The position numbers and the translations under genes were made by a program. A stretch of 64,000 nt of DNA from assembly GCA_039972875.1 (NCBI GenBank), contig JBDWMA010000034.1, positions 15,532 through 79,531 on the forward strand. The letters are read 5' to 3'. Source of the stretch: Pseudoruegeria sp039972875. Its GTDB lineage: Bacteria; Pseudomonadota; Alphaproteobacteria; Rhodobacterales; Rhodobacteraceae. This document shows, one piece after another, positions 16,137 to 25,936 of this stretch. The notes beneath the pieces are model-generated. The model was not told the origin of the DNA. It did not search any database and saw only the letters and a list, made by a program, of their open reading frames with translations. Numbering within the stretch: position 1 is the first letter of the stretch; each line of letters begins with the position of its first letter.

Positions 16137-17390
16137 ATGTCTGACTTTACAGCACCTCCGAAGGAGTCTTTTAAGCCCTCGATGCTGCTATATGATTCTC
16201 GCTATCGCGGAATTACAATTCAGGTCTTTGTCTTGTTCTTGGTCTTAAGCGCCATTTTTTGGCTGGCTAATAATGCGGTGACAAACCTTGCAGCTCTTGG
16301 CAAACCACTCCGTTTTGACTTTCTTGGCGATACCGCCAGTTATGATATCAACCAACGTTTGATCGACTATAAATCGACGGACAGCCACGGCAGAGCTGTC
16401 TTGGTTGGTCTACTAAACACACTTCTCGTTGCATTTTTGGGCTGTATCACAGCCACGATTCTTGGTGTCGCGGGCGGTGTCCTGCGGCTCTCCAACAACT
16501 GGTTGGTGTCTCGTATCATCACCGTATACGTCGAGATTTTTCGAAATGTACCAGTGTTGTTGTGGATCTTTGTCTGCATGTTCTCACTGACTGCTATTGC
16601 GCCACAACCACGAGATTTCCGGGGCGATGATGCGACGGCATCGATGCTTTTAAACGATTCCGTTGCTGTGACGAACCGGGGGATTTACATCCCCGAGCCA
16701 CTGTTCAGTCGGCCTCTTGGGGATATCAACCTCGGGATATTTAACGTCAGCATCGAACTTCTGGTTCTGCTTGCGGTCCTATTTGGTGGTATCATGGCCG
16801 CCCGTTGGAACAATGCCCGTGCCGAACGCATTCAGGTTGATACTGGCGAACGTCCGACTACGGTTTGGGTGAACATTGCCTTTATCGTTGTGCCGGCCCT
16901 TTTGGTTTTGATCGCGCTTGGGTTCTACATTGGGAAGCCTGAGCTAAAAGGTTTTAACTTTAAAGGCGGGATCAATATGAGCGCGCCGCTCATCGGTCTT
17001 TGGCTTGGCCTGACGCTTTATACGACCACCTATATCATTGAGGCCGTTCGGTCCGGGATTATGGCGGTAAACAAAGGCCAAACAGAGGCTGCTTTTGCCC
17101 TCGGAATACGACCTGGACGCACGATGCGTTTGGTTGTGTTGCCGCAAGCGATGCGCGTTATCATTCCACAGCTGATTTCTCAGTATTTGAACCTCACCAA
17201 AAACTCTTCGCTGGCGATTGCGATTGGATATATGGATTTGGTGTCTACGTTGGGCGGGGTGACCTTGAACCAAACCGGGCGGGAAATGGAGGCGATCCTG
17301 ATGTTGATGGCCATCTACCTTACCATATCCTTGCTAATCTCTGGTACTATGAACTGGTACAACAATCGCGTTAAGCTGGTGGAGCGGTAA
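16137..17390 (+). CDS. bztB: Polar amino-acid ABC transporter permease BztB/AapQ
   Basis: 417 aa, unusually long for an amino-acid permease, as in the Bzt/Aap systems. It has several membrane segments, an insert of about 100 residues, then the permease loop EAAFALGIRPGRTMRLVVLPQAMRVIIPQLISQYLNLTKNSSLAIAIGY, the EAA motif that contacts the ATPase. AFLGCITATILGVAGGVLRLSNN begins the conserved permease domain. bztC starts 1 base after its stop; the two form the heterodimeric channel. Confidence 0.93.
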   Translation: MSDFTAPPKESFKPSMLLYDSRYRGITIQVFVLFLVLSAIFWLANNAVTNLAALGKPLRFDFLGDTASYDINQRLIDYKSTDSHGRAVLVGLLNTLLVAFLGCITATILGVAGGVLRLSNNWLVSRIITVYVEIFRNVPVLLWIFVCMFSLTAIAPQPRDFRGDDATASMLLNDSVAVTNRGIYIPEPLFSRPLGDINLGIFNVSIELLVLLAVLFGGIMAARWNNARAERIQVDTGERPTTVWVNIAFIVVPALLVLIALGFYIGKPELKGFNFKGGINMSAPLIGLWLGLTLYTTTYIIEAVRSGIMAVNKGQTEAAFALGIRPGRTMRLVVLPQAMRVIIPQLISQYLNLTKNSSLAIAIGYMDLVSTLGGVTLNQTGREMEAILMLMAIYLTISLLISGTMNWYNNRVKLVER

Positions 17391-17391
17391 A

Positions 17392-18705
17392 ATGTCAGAT
17401 ATTTCTTTTGTCCGTAAAGACATGCTGCCGCAACTGCCGCCGCCTTCGTCATCAATCGGCTTCGTTGGCTGGCTGCGCTCAAATCTTTTCTCTTCTATCG
17501 GAAATTCGGTTCTGACCGTTGCAACGGCTGGCTTCCTGTACATGCTCTTATCCAGCATTCTGCCTTGGATCGTCTACGGGATCTGGGATGCAGACTCTTT
17601 GGCGCAATGCCGAGAGATATTTGCAGAACGGTATTCTGATGGTCGGGAATACGCCTGTTGGGCCGTTATCAGTGATCGATGGGATCAAATCATCTTTGGG
17701 TATTCGTTTGGTAATCTAAACGAAGGCTTGTACTGGCGACCCATCTTAGGTTTGATTCTGATTTTGGTAGCCTTGTCACCTCTGCTATACCCAAGCCTCC
17801 CACGGTCCATGTACATTGCGACGGTCGCAACGTTGTTTTTGTATCCTTGGCTGATCTGGGGTGGCTCAATTTGGGGGCCGCTGACGATTGCACTTTGCAT
17901 TGTATCTGCGGTCTATATCTTCCGCTTTGCGTCACGATTTATGATAACTGCTTTGGCAATGCCGCTTGCAGTTGTCGCGGGCTTCGTGTTGTTGGGCATG
18001 GCGTTTAGCCCCGTGTCTCAAGCTTTGAATTCGGTTGCACCGATTGAATTGCAACCCGTCCCCTCTCGGGAAATCTCGGGTTTTGTTCTATCGATTACAA
18101 TCGGGATCGTGGCAATCGTTGCTTCGTTGCCAATTGCGGTGTTGTTGGCCTTGGGTCGGCAGTCGGATCTGTTCATTGTGAACAAACTCTCAACAGGGTT
18201 TATTGAAATCATTCGGGGCGTTCCACTGATCACGTTGATCTTTGTGGCCACCGTATTGATGAAGTACTTCTTGCCGAGCTCGTTCAATCTTGATCCAGTC
18301 ATTGCGGTAATGGTTTTGGTGACCTTGTTCACTGCGGCTTATATCGCCGAAGTGATCCGAGGCGGCCTCGCTGCTTTGCCCAAAGGTCAATATGAGGGGG
18401 CAGATTCCCTTGGTTTGAACTATTGGCAGGCACAACGCCTTATCATTTTGCCGCAGGCCTTGAAGATCTCAATTCCGGGTATCGTGTCGAACTTCATTTC
18501 GGTTTTCAAAGATACAACGTTGGTGTCCATCGTTGCCTTGAACGACCCATTGGGGATTTCAGCAGGTATCCGTTCTGACAGTGACTGGAATGGCATCGTT
18601 TGGGAACTCTACGGCTTTATCGCCTTTGTGTTCTTCATCTTCTGCTTCTCTATGTCCCGTTATTCCATGTATCTGGAGCGCAAGCTTCAGACTGGCCATC
18701 ATTAA
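17392..18705 (+). CDS. bztC: Polar amino-acid ABC transporter permease BztC/AapM
   Basis: 437 aa partner permease. The N-terminal half holds hydrophobic spans without strong motifs. The C-terminal permease domain has ALPIAVLLALGRQSDLFIVNKLSTGFIEIIRGVPLITLIFVATV-type sequence and the EAA loop YEGADSLGLNYWQAQRLIILPQALKISIPGIVSNFISVFKDTTLVSIV. The start is 1 base downstream of the bztB stop. The ATPase gene follows after a clear AAGGAG site. Confidence 0.93.
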   Translation: MSDISFVRKDMLPQLPPPSSSIGFVGWLRSNLFSSIGNSVLTVATAGFLYMLLSSILPWIVYGIWDADSLAQCREIFAERYSDGREYACWAVISDRWDQIIFGYSFGNLNEGLYWRPILGLILILVALSPLLYPSLPRSMYIATVATLFLYPWLIWGGSIWGPLTIALCIVSAVYIFRFASRFMITALAMPLAVVAGFVLLGMAFSPVSQALNSVAPIELQPVPSREISGFVLSITIGIVAIVASLPIAVLLALGRQSDLFIVNKLSTGFIEIIRGVPLITLIFVATVLMKYFLPSSFNLDPVIAVMVLVTLFTAAYIAEVIRGGLAALPKGQYEGADSLGLNYWQAQRLIILPQALKISIPGIVSNFISVFKDTTLVSIVALNDPLGISAGIRSDSDWNGIVWELYGFIAFVFFIFCFSMSRYSMYLERKLQTGHH

Positions 18706-18718
18706 GGAGTTCATGAAT

Positions 18719-19510
18719 ATGTCTGAACTTATATCCGATCGCGCAATCGACACATCAAAGATGCAAGTCTCTGATCAGGTTGCTATTCAAATCTCTGGTA
18801 TGAACAAGTGGTATGGTACGTTTCACGTCCTTAAGGACATTAACCTAACCGTTAATCAGGGTGAACGTATCGTCATCGCCGGGCCTTCGGGCTCGGGGAA
18901 ATCCACTATGATCCGCTGTATCAACCGACTGGAAGAACACCAGCAGGGGCAGATCATTGTCGACGGAACAGAGTTAACCAGCGATTTGAAAAACATCGAT
19001 AAGGTCCGCTCTGAGGTTGGGATGTGCTTCCAGCACTTTAACCTCTTCCCACACCTGACGATTCTGGAGAATTGTACGCTGGCCCCGATTTGGGTTCGAA
19101 AAACCCCTCGTAAAGAGGCGGAAGAAACGGCGATGCATTTCCTTGAAAAGGTTAAGATCCCCGATCAAGCCAACAAATACCCGGGCATGCTCTCAGGTGG
19201 TCAGCAACAACGTGTGGCGATTGCGCGTTCTTTGTGCATGAAACCTCGGATCATGTTGTTTGACGAACCGACCTCCGCTTTGGACCCAGAAATGATCAAA
19301 GAGGTGCTAGACACCATGATCGAGTTGGCCGAAGAGGGAATGACCATGTTGTGTGTGACCCACGAGATGGGGTTTGCCCGTCAGGTGGCGAACCGGGTTA
19401 TCTTTATGGACCAAGGACAGATTGTTGAGCAAAACGAGCCTGAAGAGTTCTTTAACAATCCGAAGAGCGAACGCACCAAGCTCTTCCTGAGCCAGATCCT
19501 CGGACACTAA
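18719..19510 (+). CDS. bztD: Polar amino-acid ABC transporter ATP-binding protein BztD/AapP
   Basis: 263 aa. Walker A GPSGSGKST, signature LSGGQQQRVAIARSL, Walker B IMLFDEPTSALDPE and the H-loop VTHEMGFARQVA are all present. It energises BztBC. ATG 18719 is preferred to ATG 18713 because the AAGGAG at 18704-18709 is then 9 bases away instead of 3. It is the last gene of the operon, followed by a terminator. Confidence 0.95.
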   Translation: MSELISDRAIDTSKMQVSDQVAIQISGMNKWYGTFHVLKDINLTVNQGERIVIAGPSGSGKSTMIRCINRLEEHQQGQIIVDGTELTSDLKNIDKVRSEVGMCFQHFNLFPHLTILENCTLAPIWVRKTPRKEAEETAMHFLEKVKIPDQANKYPGMLSGGQQQRVAIARSLCMKPRIMLFDEPTSALDPEMIKEVLDTMIELAEEGMTMLCVTHEMGFARQVANRVIFMDQGQIVEQNEPEEFFNNPKSERTKLFLSQILGH

Positions 19511-19564
19511 CCTGTCCAGCTGTCCCTCTGATGCGAATACATGCGGGGACTTGCAACTAAATGA

Positions 19565-19597
19565 AACGCCGGAAAGGGAAACCTCTCCGGCGTTTTA
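19565..19597 (+). terminator. Rho-independent terminator after bztD
   Basis: AACGCCGGA (19565-19573), loop, TCCGGCGTT (19586-19594) and TTT. A 9-bp perfect stem. Confidence 0.85.
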
Positions 19598-19659
19598 AAT
19601 TGAACAGGGTTGATTTCGACATAGGGCAGTGAATATCGACTGAAATTAAAACGATTTGT

Positions 19660-20166
19660 TTAGCCCAGCAAACGACGCGGGACGGTGAAATCCATTAAAG
19701 TGCCTGTCCCGAATTCGACACCTTCCCAGTGATCGATTTCAAAATCGATGATAGATACCGCACCGGTTGGATAGCGGTAAAAGTCATTTTCCATCTTACG
19801 GCTGCGCAGCAGGTTTTCGGCGAATTCGGCAATACCCGGATTATGCCCGATCATCATCACCACTGACGCTTGTGCTCTTTTTAGATGCGTCAACATTGCG
19901 AGGGATCCCGCCAGATAGAGTTGAGGCTTCAAGTGAAACTCTGGCGTCTCGTCTAAATGGGGCGCAATCCTTTCATAGGTTTGTTGTGTTCTACGGGCCG
20001 AGGAACACAGAATTTCTTCCGGGATATAGGCATTTGACCGAAGCCATTGTCCCAACGCGTTCGCGCTTTGGACACCGCGAGGGTTTAGGACCCGATCTTG
20101 ATCGTCGGCAAGTGGATCATCCCAGTCAGATTTGGCATGGCGCAGTAGGATCAAGCGTAGGGTCAT
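19660..20166 (-). CDS. SixA-like histidine phosphatase
   Basis: 168 aa of the histidine phosphatase (RHG) superfamily. The phospho-accepting LRHAKSDW is near residue 10, with NPRGVQSANALGQWL, CSSARRTQQTYERI and the second histidine motif MIGHNPGIAEFAENL. SixA dephosphorylates phosphohistidine in E. coli; the substrate here is unknown. The start overlaps the stop of the ferredoxin-like gene by 4 bases (20163-20166), so they share a transcript. Confidence 0.88.
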   Translation of the reverse strand: MTLRLILLRHAKSDWDDPLADDQDRVLNPRGVQSANALGQWLRSNAYIPEEILCSSARRTQQTYERIAPHLDETPEFHLKPQLYLAGSLAMLTHLKRAQASVVMMIGHNPGIAEFAENLLRSRKMENDFYRYPTGAVSIIDFEIDHWEGVEFGTGTLMDFTVPRRLLG

Positions 20167-20843
20167 GGTTTAAAAAAGGCTTTCATATGAAATGCAGATT
20201 GTTCATCAACTCTGCCACAAGCTTGGCTTACCGGGCAAGCGCGTCTTGCGCGGCATCCTTTCGCCATACAATCAGCACCTGCATCCGTCGCCAAATGGGC
20301 ATGGCAAGCCGCAACATCGTAATAGTCACCTTTCAGAGCGTTCACGGGGCAGACACGTCTACAGGGTTGGGGGATACAGCTGTCACAGGGCGGCGGTGTG
20401 GTTTGTTTTGTGCTGAGCTCATAGGGGAGGGCAAGGGCCGCCCTGAACGAAACAAATAACCCCGCCTTTGCGTGGACGAACAACCCAACCGGAGATTGTT
20501 CTAGGGTAGATGAGGCTTTGGCCCATGCGATAAACGGTGGGTAGGGCGGCCCATCCGAGGGATAGAGTGCGGTTGCCCCTATATCGTTGGCCCATGGATC
20601 AATGACACGTTTGCTCCACCGATCCAATGGGTCCGAAGTCCCATCAAGGATTTCTGGACTGCGTTTGAATACGGGCCAAAAGTTTTCATCATCTGGACCA
20701 ATTAGAACGACGGTTTTGGTATTCTTGGGCAAGCATGGATCCGGTTGAGGGCTAAGGTATCCCAGAACCATCAATTTTCGGATCTGAGCGGCCTGATTAA
20801 ACTCCTCCGGGGTCATTTCCGAAAGGGAAGCATAAGGCTCCAC
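20163..20843 (-). CDS. 4Fe-4S ferredoxin-like protein
   Basis: 226 aa. Cysteines occur in CDSCIPQPCRRVCPVNAL near residue 148 and in a later CMAKGCRARRACPVSQACG block, a two-cluster arrangement resembling the C-terminal domain of epoxyqueuosine reductase (QueG). The N-terminal 130 residues (MVLGYLSPQPDP..., DPLDRWSKRVIDPWANDIGATALYPSDGPPYPPF) lack the corrinoid-binding domain, so it is not QueG. The family is common in Rhodobacteraceae but has no established role. It overlaps the 3' end of the sterol desaturase gene by 31 bases. Confidence 0.75.
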   Translation of the reverse strand: MEPYASLSEMTPEEFNQAAQIRKLMVLGYLSPQPDPCLPKNTKTVVLIGPDDENFWPVFKRSPEILDGTSDPLDRWSKRVIDPWANDIGATALYPSDGPPYPPFIAWAKASSTLEQSPVGLFVHAKAGLFVSFRAALALPYELSTKQTTPPPCDSCIPQPCRRVCPVNALKGDYYDVAACHAHLATDAGADCMAKGCRARRACPVSQACGRVDEQSAFHMKAFFKP

Positions 20844-21604
20844 CCCAGCCGGGACGGACGATCATCTTGCCATTGTAGGCCGACCGTCATGTCATCATGA
20901 CCTTTTGCGGGTTGGGCGATATAGGTTCCAAACATGCGGTCCCAAATGGATAGAGAAAACCCGTAATTGCTGTCATGTTCCGAACGATTAACGGAATGAT
21001 GTACGCGGTGCATATCTGGTGTGACGATAAACCGGCGTAAAGTGGCATCCAGTTTTGGCGAAAGACACAAATTTGAATGATTGAACATGGCGGTGCCATT
21101 TAGGATGACCTCGAACAGGACAACGGCAATTGCAGGCGCGCCGAGTAGATACACCAATCCGATTTTTAACCCCATGGAAAATGCAATTTCGACGGGATGA
21201 AACCGAATGGCGGTCGTTACATCCATGTCTCGATCTGCATGATGCACACGGTGTAATTGCCAAAGCAGAGGAATTTTATGAGTAATCAAGTGCTGCGCCC
21301 AGATGGCGACATCTAATATCAAGATACACAGGATGGCCTCTAGCCATAGTGGTGTGGATATCTGATGGAAAAGACCCCATCCTTTTGTCTGCGCATCGAT
21401 TGCGGCCCCAACAGCCAGCAAAGGCACCCCTAACGCCACTAGTCGCAGCGCTAAGGTATCGACAAGGATCAGTCCCCAGTTGGTGCGCCAGCGGCGGGTT
21501 TGGGGTTGGCGTCGTGGAAGCCGCGGCCTCCAGGCCTCTGCACAGGCAAGGATGACAAACAGGCCCAAAAAGACCGATAGTCGCAATGTTGTTTCATGTT
21601 CCAT
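20813..21604 (-). CDS. Sterol desaturase / fatty acid hydroxylase superfamily membrane protein
   Basis: 263 aa with four or more hydrophobic segments. The histidine cluster that binds the di-iron centre is visible: HLITHKIPLLWQLHRVHHAD, then MHRVHHSVNRSEHDSNYGFSLSIWDRMFGTY. Such enzymes use O2 to hydroxylate or desaturate membrane lipids, including ornithine lipids or carotenoids; the substrate cannot be told. The overlap with the ferredoxin-like gene suggests that gene may supply electrons (inference). Confidence 0.88.
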   Translation of the reverse strand: MEHETTLRLSVFLGLFVILACAEAWRPRLPRRQPQTRRWRTNWGLILVDTLALRLVALGVPLLAVGAAIDAQTKGWGLFHQISTPLWLEAILCILILDVAIWAQHLITHKIPLLWQLHRVHHADRDMDVTTAIRFHPVEIAFSMGLKIGLVYLLGAPAIAVVLFEVILNGTAMFNHSNLCLSPKLDATLRRFIVTPDMHRVHHSVNRSEHDSNYGFSLSIWDRMFGTYIAQPAKGHDDMTVGLQWQDDRPSRLGWSLMLPFRK

Positions 21605-21646
21605 ACGCAGGACATTAGCTTGCGCGGCTCGCTGTGCAAGTCACGA

Positions 21647-22513
21647 TCAAGTGCTGCGAATGATGCTTCCGGCACCATGTTCTGTAAACAGCTCAAGCAG
21701 CACCGCATTGGGGGCACGCCCGTCGAGGATAACTGCGGCGCGGACACCGTCGTTGATGGCATCCAGACAGGTTTCCGTCTTTGGAATCATACCACCTGCA
21801 ATGATGCCGTCTTTGGTCAAAGCGTGGACCTGATCGCTGGTTAGCTCAGTGACAACTTCGCCCTTGGCGTTCTTGACGCCCTCAACATCGGTGAGCAGCA
21901 ACAGTCGGTCAGCCTTGAGGGCCGCAGCAATCGCCCCAGCGGCGGTGTCGCCATTGACGTTGTAGGTCTCGCCGTTGCGGCCTGCGCCAAGCGGGGCGAT
22001 GACGGGGATGGTATCAACGGCAAATAAGTCGTGCAGAATTTTTGGGTTCATGTCGGCAGGTGTGCCAACGAACCCCAAATCGGGATTGGTTTGATCACAA
22101 ACCATCAGGTTTGCATCTTTGCCAGATAATCCCACAGCTTTGCCGCCCTGCGCGTTGATAGCCTGAACGATACGTTTGTTAACGCGACCAGAGAGGACCA
22201 TTTCAACAACTTCGACAGTGGCCGCATCCGTGACTCGTTTGCCGTTCACAAACTCTGACTGAATGTCGAGTTTTTTCAGCATTTCGTTGATCATTGGGCC
22301 ACCGCCGTGCACGATCACCGGGTTAACGCCGACTTGCTGCAACAGCACCACATCACGGGCGAAATCTTCCATCGCTTCAGCGCTGCCCATTGCGTGGCCG
22401 CCGAACTTTACAACAACAATCGCGTTATCATAGCGCTGCAGATAGGGCAGGGCCTGAGACAAGGTACGGGCAGTGGCGATCCAGTCGCGATTCATGGCGT
22501 CTTGCTTCTTCAT
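21647..22513 (-). CDS. argB: Acetylglutamate kinase
   Basis: 288 aa. Phosphorylates N-acetylglutamate in arginine synthesis. IVVKFGGHAMG near residue 28, the substrate loop VNPVIVHGGGPMINEMLKKL, GLSGKDANL and AGGMIPKTETCLDAI are diagnostic for ArgB. An upstream TTG at 22528 is also in frame, but the ATG at 22513 is the more usual start for this N-terminus (MKKQDAMNRDWIATARTLSQALPY). The N-terminal helix is typical of the arginine-inhibited hexameric form (family inference). It follows engB on the minus strand. Confidence 0.95.
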   Translation of the reverse strand: MKKQDAMNRDWIATARTLSQALPYLQRYDNAIVVVKFGGHAMGSAEAMEDFARDVVLLQQVGVNPVIVHGGGPMINEMLKKLDIQSEFVNGKRVTDAATVEVVEMVLSGRVNKRIVQAINAQGGKAVGLSGKDANLMVCDQTNPDLGFVGTPADMNPKILHDLFAVDTIPVIAPLGAGRNGETYNVNGDTAAGAIAAALKADRLLLLTDVEGVKNAKGEVVTELTSDQVHALTKDGIIAGGMIPKTETCLDAINDGVRAAVILDGRAPNAVLLELFTEHGAGSIIRST

Positions 22514-22632
22514 GATGTTATTCTTCAACTCTCGCTTTGTTAGAGCGTTGGGAGGTCAGTGCCAAGGGAGAACCCAAGGTGGGGGCTAAGTTGGGTTTGA
22601 CTTATCGTGTTAATCGCGGGGGGTGACAGCAT

Positions 22633-23283
22633 TCATTCGAGTGTTGCGATAATTGATCGAAGCGTGGCAATACCTTCGCCTTTTTCAGAAGAGGTCAACA
22701 CAATCACCGGGTAGGCCGCGGGGTGTTTGGATAGGGCGGTTTGAACTTGTTCCATAATGCGCCCCCGATCATTGGCTTTGACCTTGTCTGTCTTGGTCAT
22801 AACAACTTGAAAGGCCACGGCGGCTTTGTCCAACAGCGTCATGATTTCATCGTCAACAGCTTTGACGCCGTGCCGCGAATCAATGAGCACGAACGCCCTG
22901 CGGAGTGTCTGGCGCCCAGACAGGTAGTTCTTAAGTAATCGCTGCCACTTTTCTACGACGGCAAGGGGGGCATTGGCGTAGCCATAGCCGGGCAAATCGA
23001 CAAGGTAGTGGTCGTCGCCTGCGGTGAAATAGTTGATCTCTTGCGTACGACCGGGCGTATTTGATGCCCGTGCCAGGGCTTTGCGCCCAGTGAGTGCATT
23101 GATCAGCGTTGATTTCCCAACATTGGATCGTCCGGCAAAGCAAACCTCAAGCCGATCTGCCTCAGGCAGGCCAGACATGGCCACGACGCCCTTGACGAAA
23201 TCGGTCTCGCCTGCAAACAGCATGCGCCCTTTTTCGGCATCAGCTTGGTTGGGTTCTTCGGCATAGGTGAACGTAAAATTCAT
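22633..23283 (-). CDS. engB: Ribosome biogenesis GTP-binding protein EngB (YsxC/YihA)
   Basis: 216 aa. GTPase with G1 GRSNVGKST, G3 DLPGYGYA, G4 TKTDK and the TRE family segment RTQEINYF. It assists late large-subunit assembly. The start overlaps the MOSC gene stop by 4 bases (23280-23283), giving a yidC-MOSC-engB transcript. Confidence 0.95.
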   Translation of the reverse strand: MNFTFTYAEEPNQADAEKGRMLFAGETDFVKGVVAMSGLPEADRLEVCFAGRSNVGKSTLINALTGRKALARASNTPGRTQEINYFTAGDDHYLVDLPGYGYANAPLAVVEKWQRLLKNYLSGRQTLRRAFVLIDSRHGVKAVDDEIMTLLDKAAVAFQVVMTKTDKVKANDRGRIMEQVQTALSKHPAAYPVIVLTSSEKGEGIATLRSIIATLE

Positions 23284-24029
23284 GTGATTATCTCTACTGT
23301 GTCACCGCGTTTGATCTGGCCGCCTTGTTTGACCACGCCGTAAACTCCGAATTCTTGATGTCCCCACTGGCTGCGCAAAGCGCCCAGTGTATCGGCATCA
23401 CGTTCTCCGGTTTTGATATTGGCCATCGTTGTCTTGCAACGGGTTATTTCTTCTCGAATTTCTAAGATCGCTTCGCCAATGCGAATGTCTTTGCCGACCC
23501 AGTTCTTTTCTTCCCATGGGGATAAATCATCCAGCCACAGATTTCCGCGCCATCGAAGTGGTGACAGGTGTTGTCCAAGGGCATCAGCGACAGCACGATG
23601 AGAGGCGAGGCTGTTGAGACTAATCGAAGGAAAGGCTGAGTCCGTCAACGAAACACCATCAACACGAAACAACCCAGTGGAGGCAGCGCGTTCTTCAGGC
23701 ATCAGAGGTTTTATCCATTTCAGAAACGCCTGCGTATCCCCGTCTGGGTCGAAAGTTAGATCCGCTTTGTCCTGATGCATTAGGGTTATCAAACCGGTTG
23801 TTTCATCAAACCGACAATCCACGGCCTGAAGATTTGGTGCGCTGGCCGCTCTTGAGAAGTTTGCGCATTGCGCCCAGCCAGTGCCATCCGCCTTGCTTTT
23901 TTCATGGGTCACAGCCCAAGCACGATCCCACGGCAAAGCAGAACCCTCGCTCAGGGTAACCTGAGCGAGGGCTTCACGGCCATGAGCCTTGATTGGGTGA
24001 CGCCAAATATCAACGAGGCGTGGGGTCAT
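23280..24029 (-). CDS. MOSC domain-containing protein
   Basis: 249 aa. An N-terminal MOSC_N-like beta domain (VDIWRHPIKAHGREALAQVTLSEGSALPWDRAWAV) is followed by the MOSC core with SLNSLASHRAVADALG, RWRGNLWLDDLSPWEE and the GERDADTLGALRSQWGHQEFGVYG region. The usual catalytic cysteine position appears as ITRCKTTMAN. MOSC proteins handle molybdenum cofactor or sulfur; substrate unknown. It overlaps yidC and engB by 4 bases each. Confidence 0.88.
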   Translation of the reverse strand: MTPRLVDIWRHPIKAHGREALAQVTLSEGSALPWDRAWAVTHEKSKADGTGWAQCANFSRAASAPNLQAVDCRFDETTGLITLMHQDKADLTFDPDGDTQAFLKWIKPLMPEERAASTGLFRVDGVSLTDSAFPSISLNSLASHRAVADALGQHLSPLRWRGNLWLDDLSPWEEKNWVGKDIRIGEAILEIREEITRCKTTMANIKTGERDADTLGALRSQWGHQEFGVYGVVKQGGQIKRGDTVEIIT

Positions 24030-25834
24030 TTGGTTTCTTTTTTCTTGCGTTTGAAACCAGATATCATGTTGCCAAACACATCAGGTTTATAACCTTGGCT
24101 GCGCATGATCAGATATTGTTGCGTAAATGTGATCGTGTTGTTGGCAATCCAGTACAGCACAAGGCCAGACGCAAAGCTGCCGAGCATAAACATAAATATC
24201 CATGGCATCCATGCAAACACCATCGCCTGTGTTGCGTCTGTGGGAGCTGGGTTTAGTTTTTGCTGCATCCACATTGAGATACCCAAAAGGATTGGCAAAA
24301 TGCCCAAAGAGACGATCGCAAAGATCGAGTCGGCCTCTGGAATACCCCATGGTAATAGGCCAAAGAGGTTCAAGATTGAGCTGGGATCAGGTGCGGAAAG
24401 GTCTTTGATCCAGCCAAGCCAAGGGGCGTGACGCAATTCAATTGTGACGAAGATCACTTTGTAGAGGGAAAAGAAGATCGGGATCTGCAGCAGTATCGGC
24501 AGACAACCAGAGGCTGGATTTACCTTTTCCTTTTTGTAGAGCGCCATCATTTCTTGTTGCAGCTTTTGACGGTCATCGCCGGCTTTTTCCTTCAATTTCT
24601 CCATCTCTGGCTGCAGCTCTTTCATGCGAGCCATTGAAACATAGGATTTAAAGGCCAGCGGTAAAAGCAACGCTTTGATGAACAGCGTCAGGGCAATAAT
24701 GGACCACCCCATGTTGCCGATAAATGCATTCAGCGCATGAAGCAGACGGAAAATTGGTTTTGTTAGGAAAAAGAAAAAGCCCCAATCAATTGAGTCGACA
24801 AAATTAGTGATGCCATCATCTTTTTCGTAGTGGCGAATGGTTTCCCATTCTTTCGCCCCTGCGAACAGCTGGGTTTGAACCGTGATCGTTTGGCCAGGTT
24901 CCACAGTTTTTGTCTGAAGACGTGCCTCTGTCTGATAAATATCAGCACCGGGTACGTATTTCGCGACAGATGTAAAAGATTGACCATTTTCGGGAACCAG
25001 AGTTGTCATCCAGAATTTATCTGTGAAACCAACCCAGCCAGTTTCTTCGACGTTTACGACATCGGCACGGGCGGCCTCACGTTCGACGACGTCAAGGTCG
25101 GGCATTTTCTTATACTTAATCTCTTCAAGCTCACCGTCATTTAGACGAACAACGCCTTCGTGAAGGATAAAGAAGCCAGCAACATCAGGTTCACCGTGGC
25201 GTGCAACAATCCCATACGGCTGCGCACGTTGTGCCGAATCGCCGGTGTTTTCGACAGATTGTGTGATGGTGAATAGGTAATCGTTGTCGATTTCTATTTT
25301 GCGGCGGAAAATGAGGCCGGACTCACTATTCCAGCGCAAGACAACTGGGGATTCGGGAGTCAGAGTGTCTCCGCTTTCCAAGGCCCAGTTTGTGTTGGCA
25401 CCGGGAACATCTTCAAATCCTAGGGACCCAGCAGGGGCCCAACCGTATAGGGCGTAATAGGCGTTGGCACTTCCAACAGGGGAAAGCAGTCGAACGAGCG
25501 GGGAATCCTCGGCCAGAGTTTCTCTGTAGCTCTTAAGTTCCAGGTCGTCGATTCTACCACCGGCGAGTGAGATGCTGCCTGCAAGGTTAGGTGTCTCAAT
25601 GGATATACGCGCGGCCTCTACGGCTTCGATGCCTTGTGTCGCCTCCACAGTGCTTGCCGCAGCAGGTGGCGTCGACGCCACATCTGTCGCAATTGAGGAG
25701 CCATCCGCCTGCACCGCAACGGGTGCATTAGGATCAATCTGTGGTTCTTCTGGTGGGAAGAACACAAACCACACCAAAATAACGAGGAAACTGAGCGCGG
25801 TTGCGAGGATTAGATTTTTGTTCTGATCGTCCAT
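24026..25834 (-). CDS. yidC: Membrane protein insertase YidC
   Basis: 602 aa. The N-terminal membrane anchor (LILATALSFLVILVWFVFF) is followed by a large periplasmic beta domain (about 70-355). The conserved 60KD_IMP core contains WGFFFFLTKPIFRLLHALNAFIGNMGWSIIALTLFIKALLLPLAFKSY and later SGCLPILLQIPIFFSLYKV. It ends with a basic KRKKKETK tail. YidC inserts and folds inner-membrane proteins alone or with SecYEG. Its linkage to yidD, rnpA and rpmH upstream is the standard neighbourhood, here separated by about 4 kb. Confidence 0.97.
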   Translation of the reverse strand: MDDQNKNLILATALSFLVILVWFVFFPPEEPQIDPNAPVAVQADGSSIATDVASTPPAAASTVEATQGIEAVEAARISIETPNLAGSISLAGGRIDDLELKSYRETLAEDSPLVRLLSPVGSANAYYALYGWAPAGSLGFEDVPGANTNWALESGDTLTPESPVVLRWNSESGLIFRRKIEIDNDYLFTITQSVENTGDSAQRAQPYGIVARHGEPDVAGFFILHEGVVRLNDGELEEIKYKKMPDLDVVEREAARADVVNVEETGWVGFTDKFWMTTLVPENGQSFTSVAKYVPGADIYQTEARLQTKTVEPGQTITVQTQLFAGAKEWETIRHYEKDDGITNFVDSIDWGFFFFLTKPIFRLLHALNAFIGNMGWSIIALTLFIKALLLPLAFKSYVSMARMKELQPEMEKLKEKAGDDRQKLQQEMMALYKKEKVNPASGCLPILLQIPIFFSLYKVIFVTIELRHAPWLGWIKDLSAPDPSSILNLFGLLPWGIPEADSIFAIVSLGILPILLGISMWMQQKLNPAPTDATQAMVFAWMPWIFMFMLGSFASGLVLYWIANNTITFTQQYLIMRSQGYKPDVFGNMISGFKRKKKETK

Positions 25835-25936
25835 ATCGGGACTGCCACCTTCCGAGAAAAAGTCATCGGTGGTTCAACCCGTCATAGCCCAAAAGGTCAA
25901 GCAGTTTTACAGTTTTTGACCTTATTTGTAGGGGAA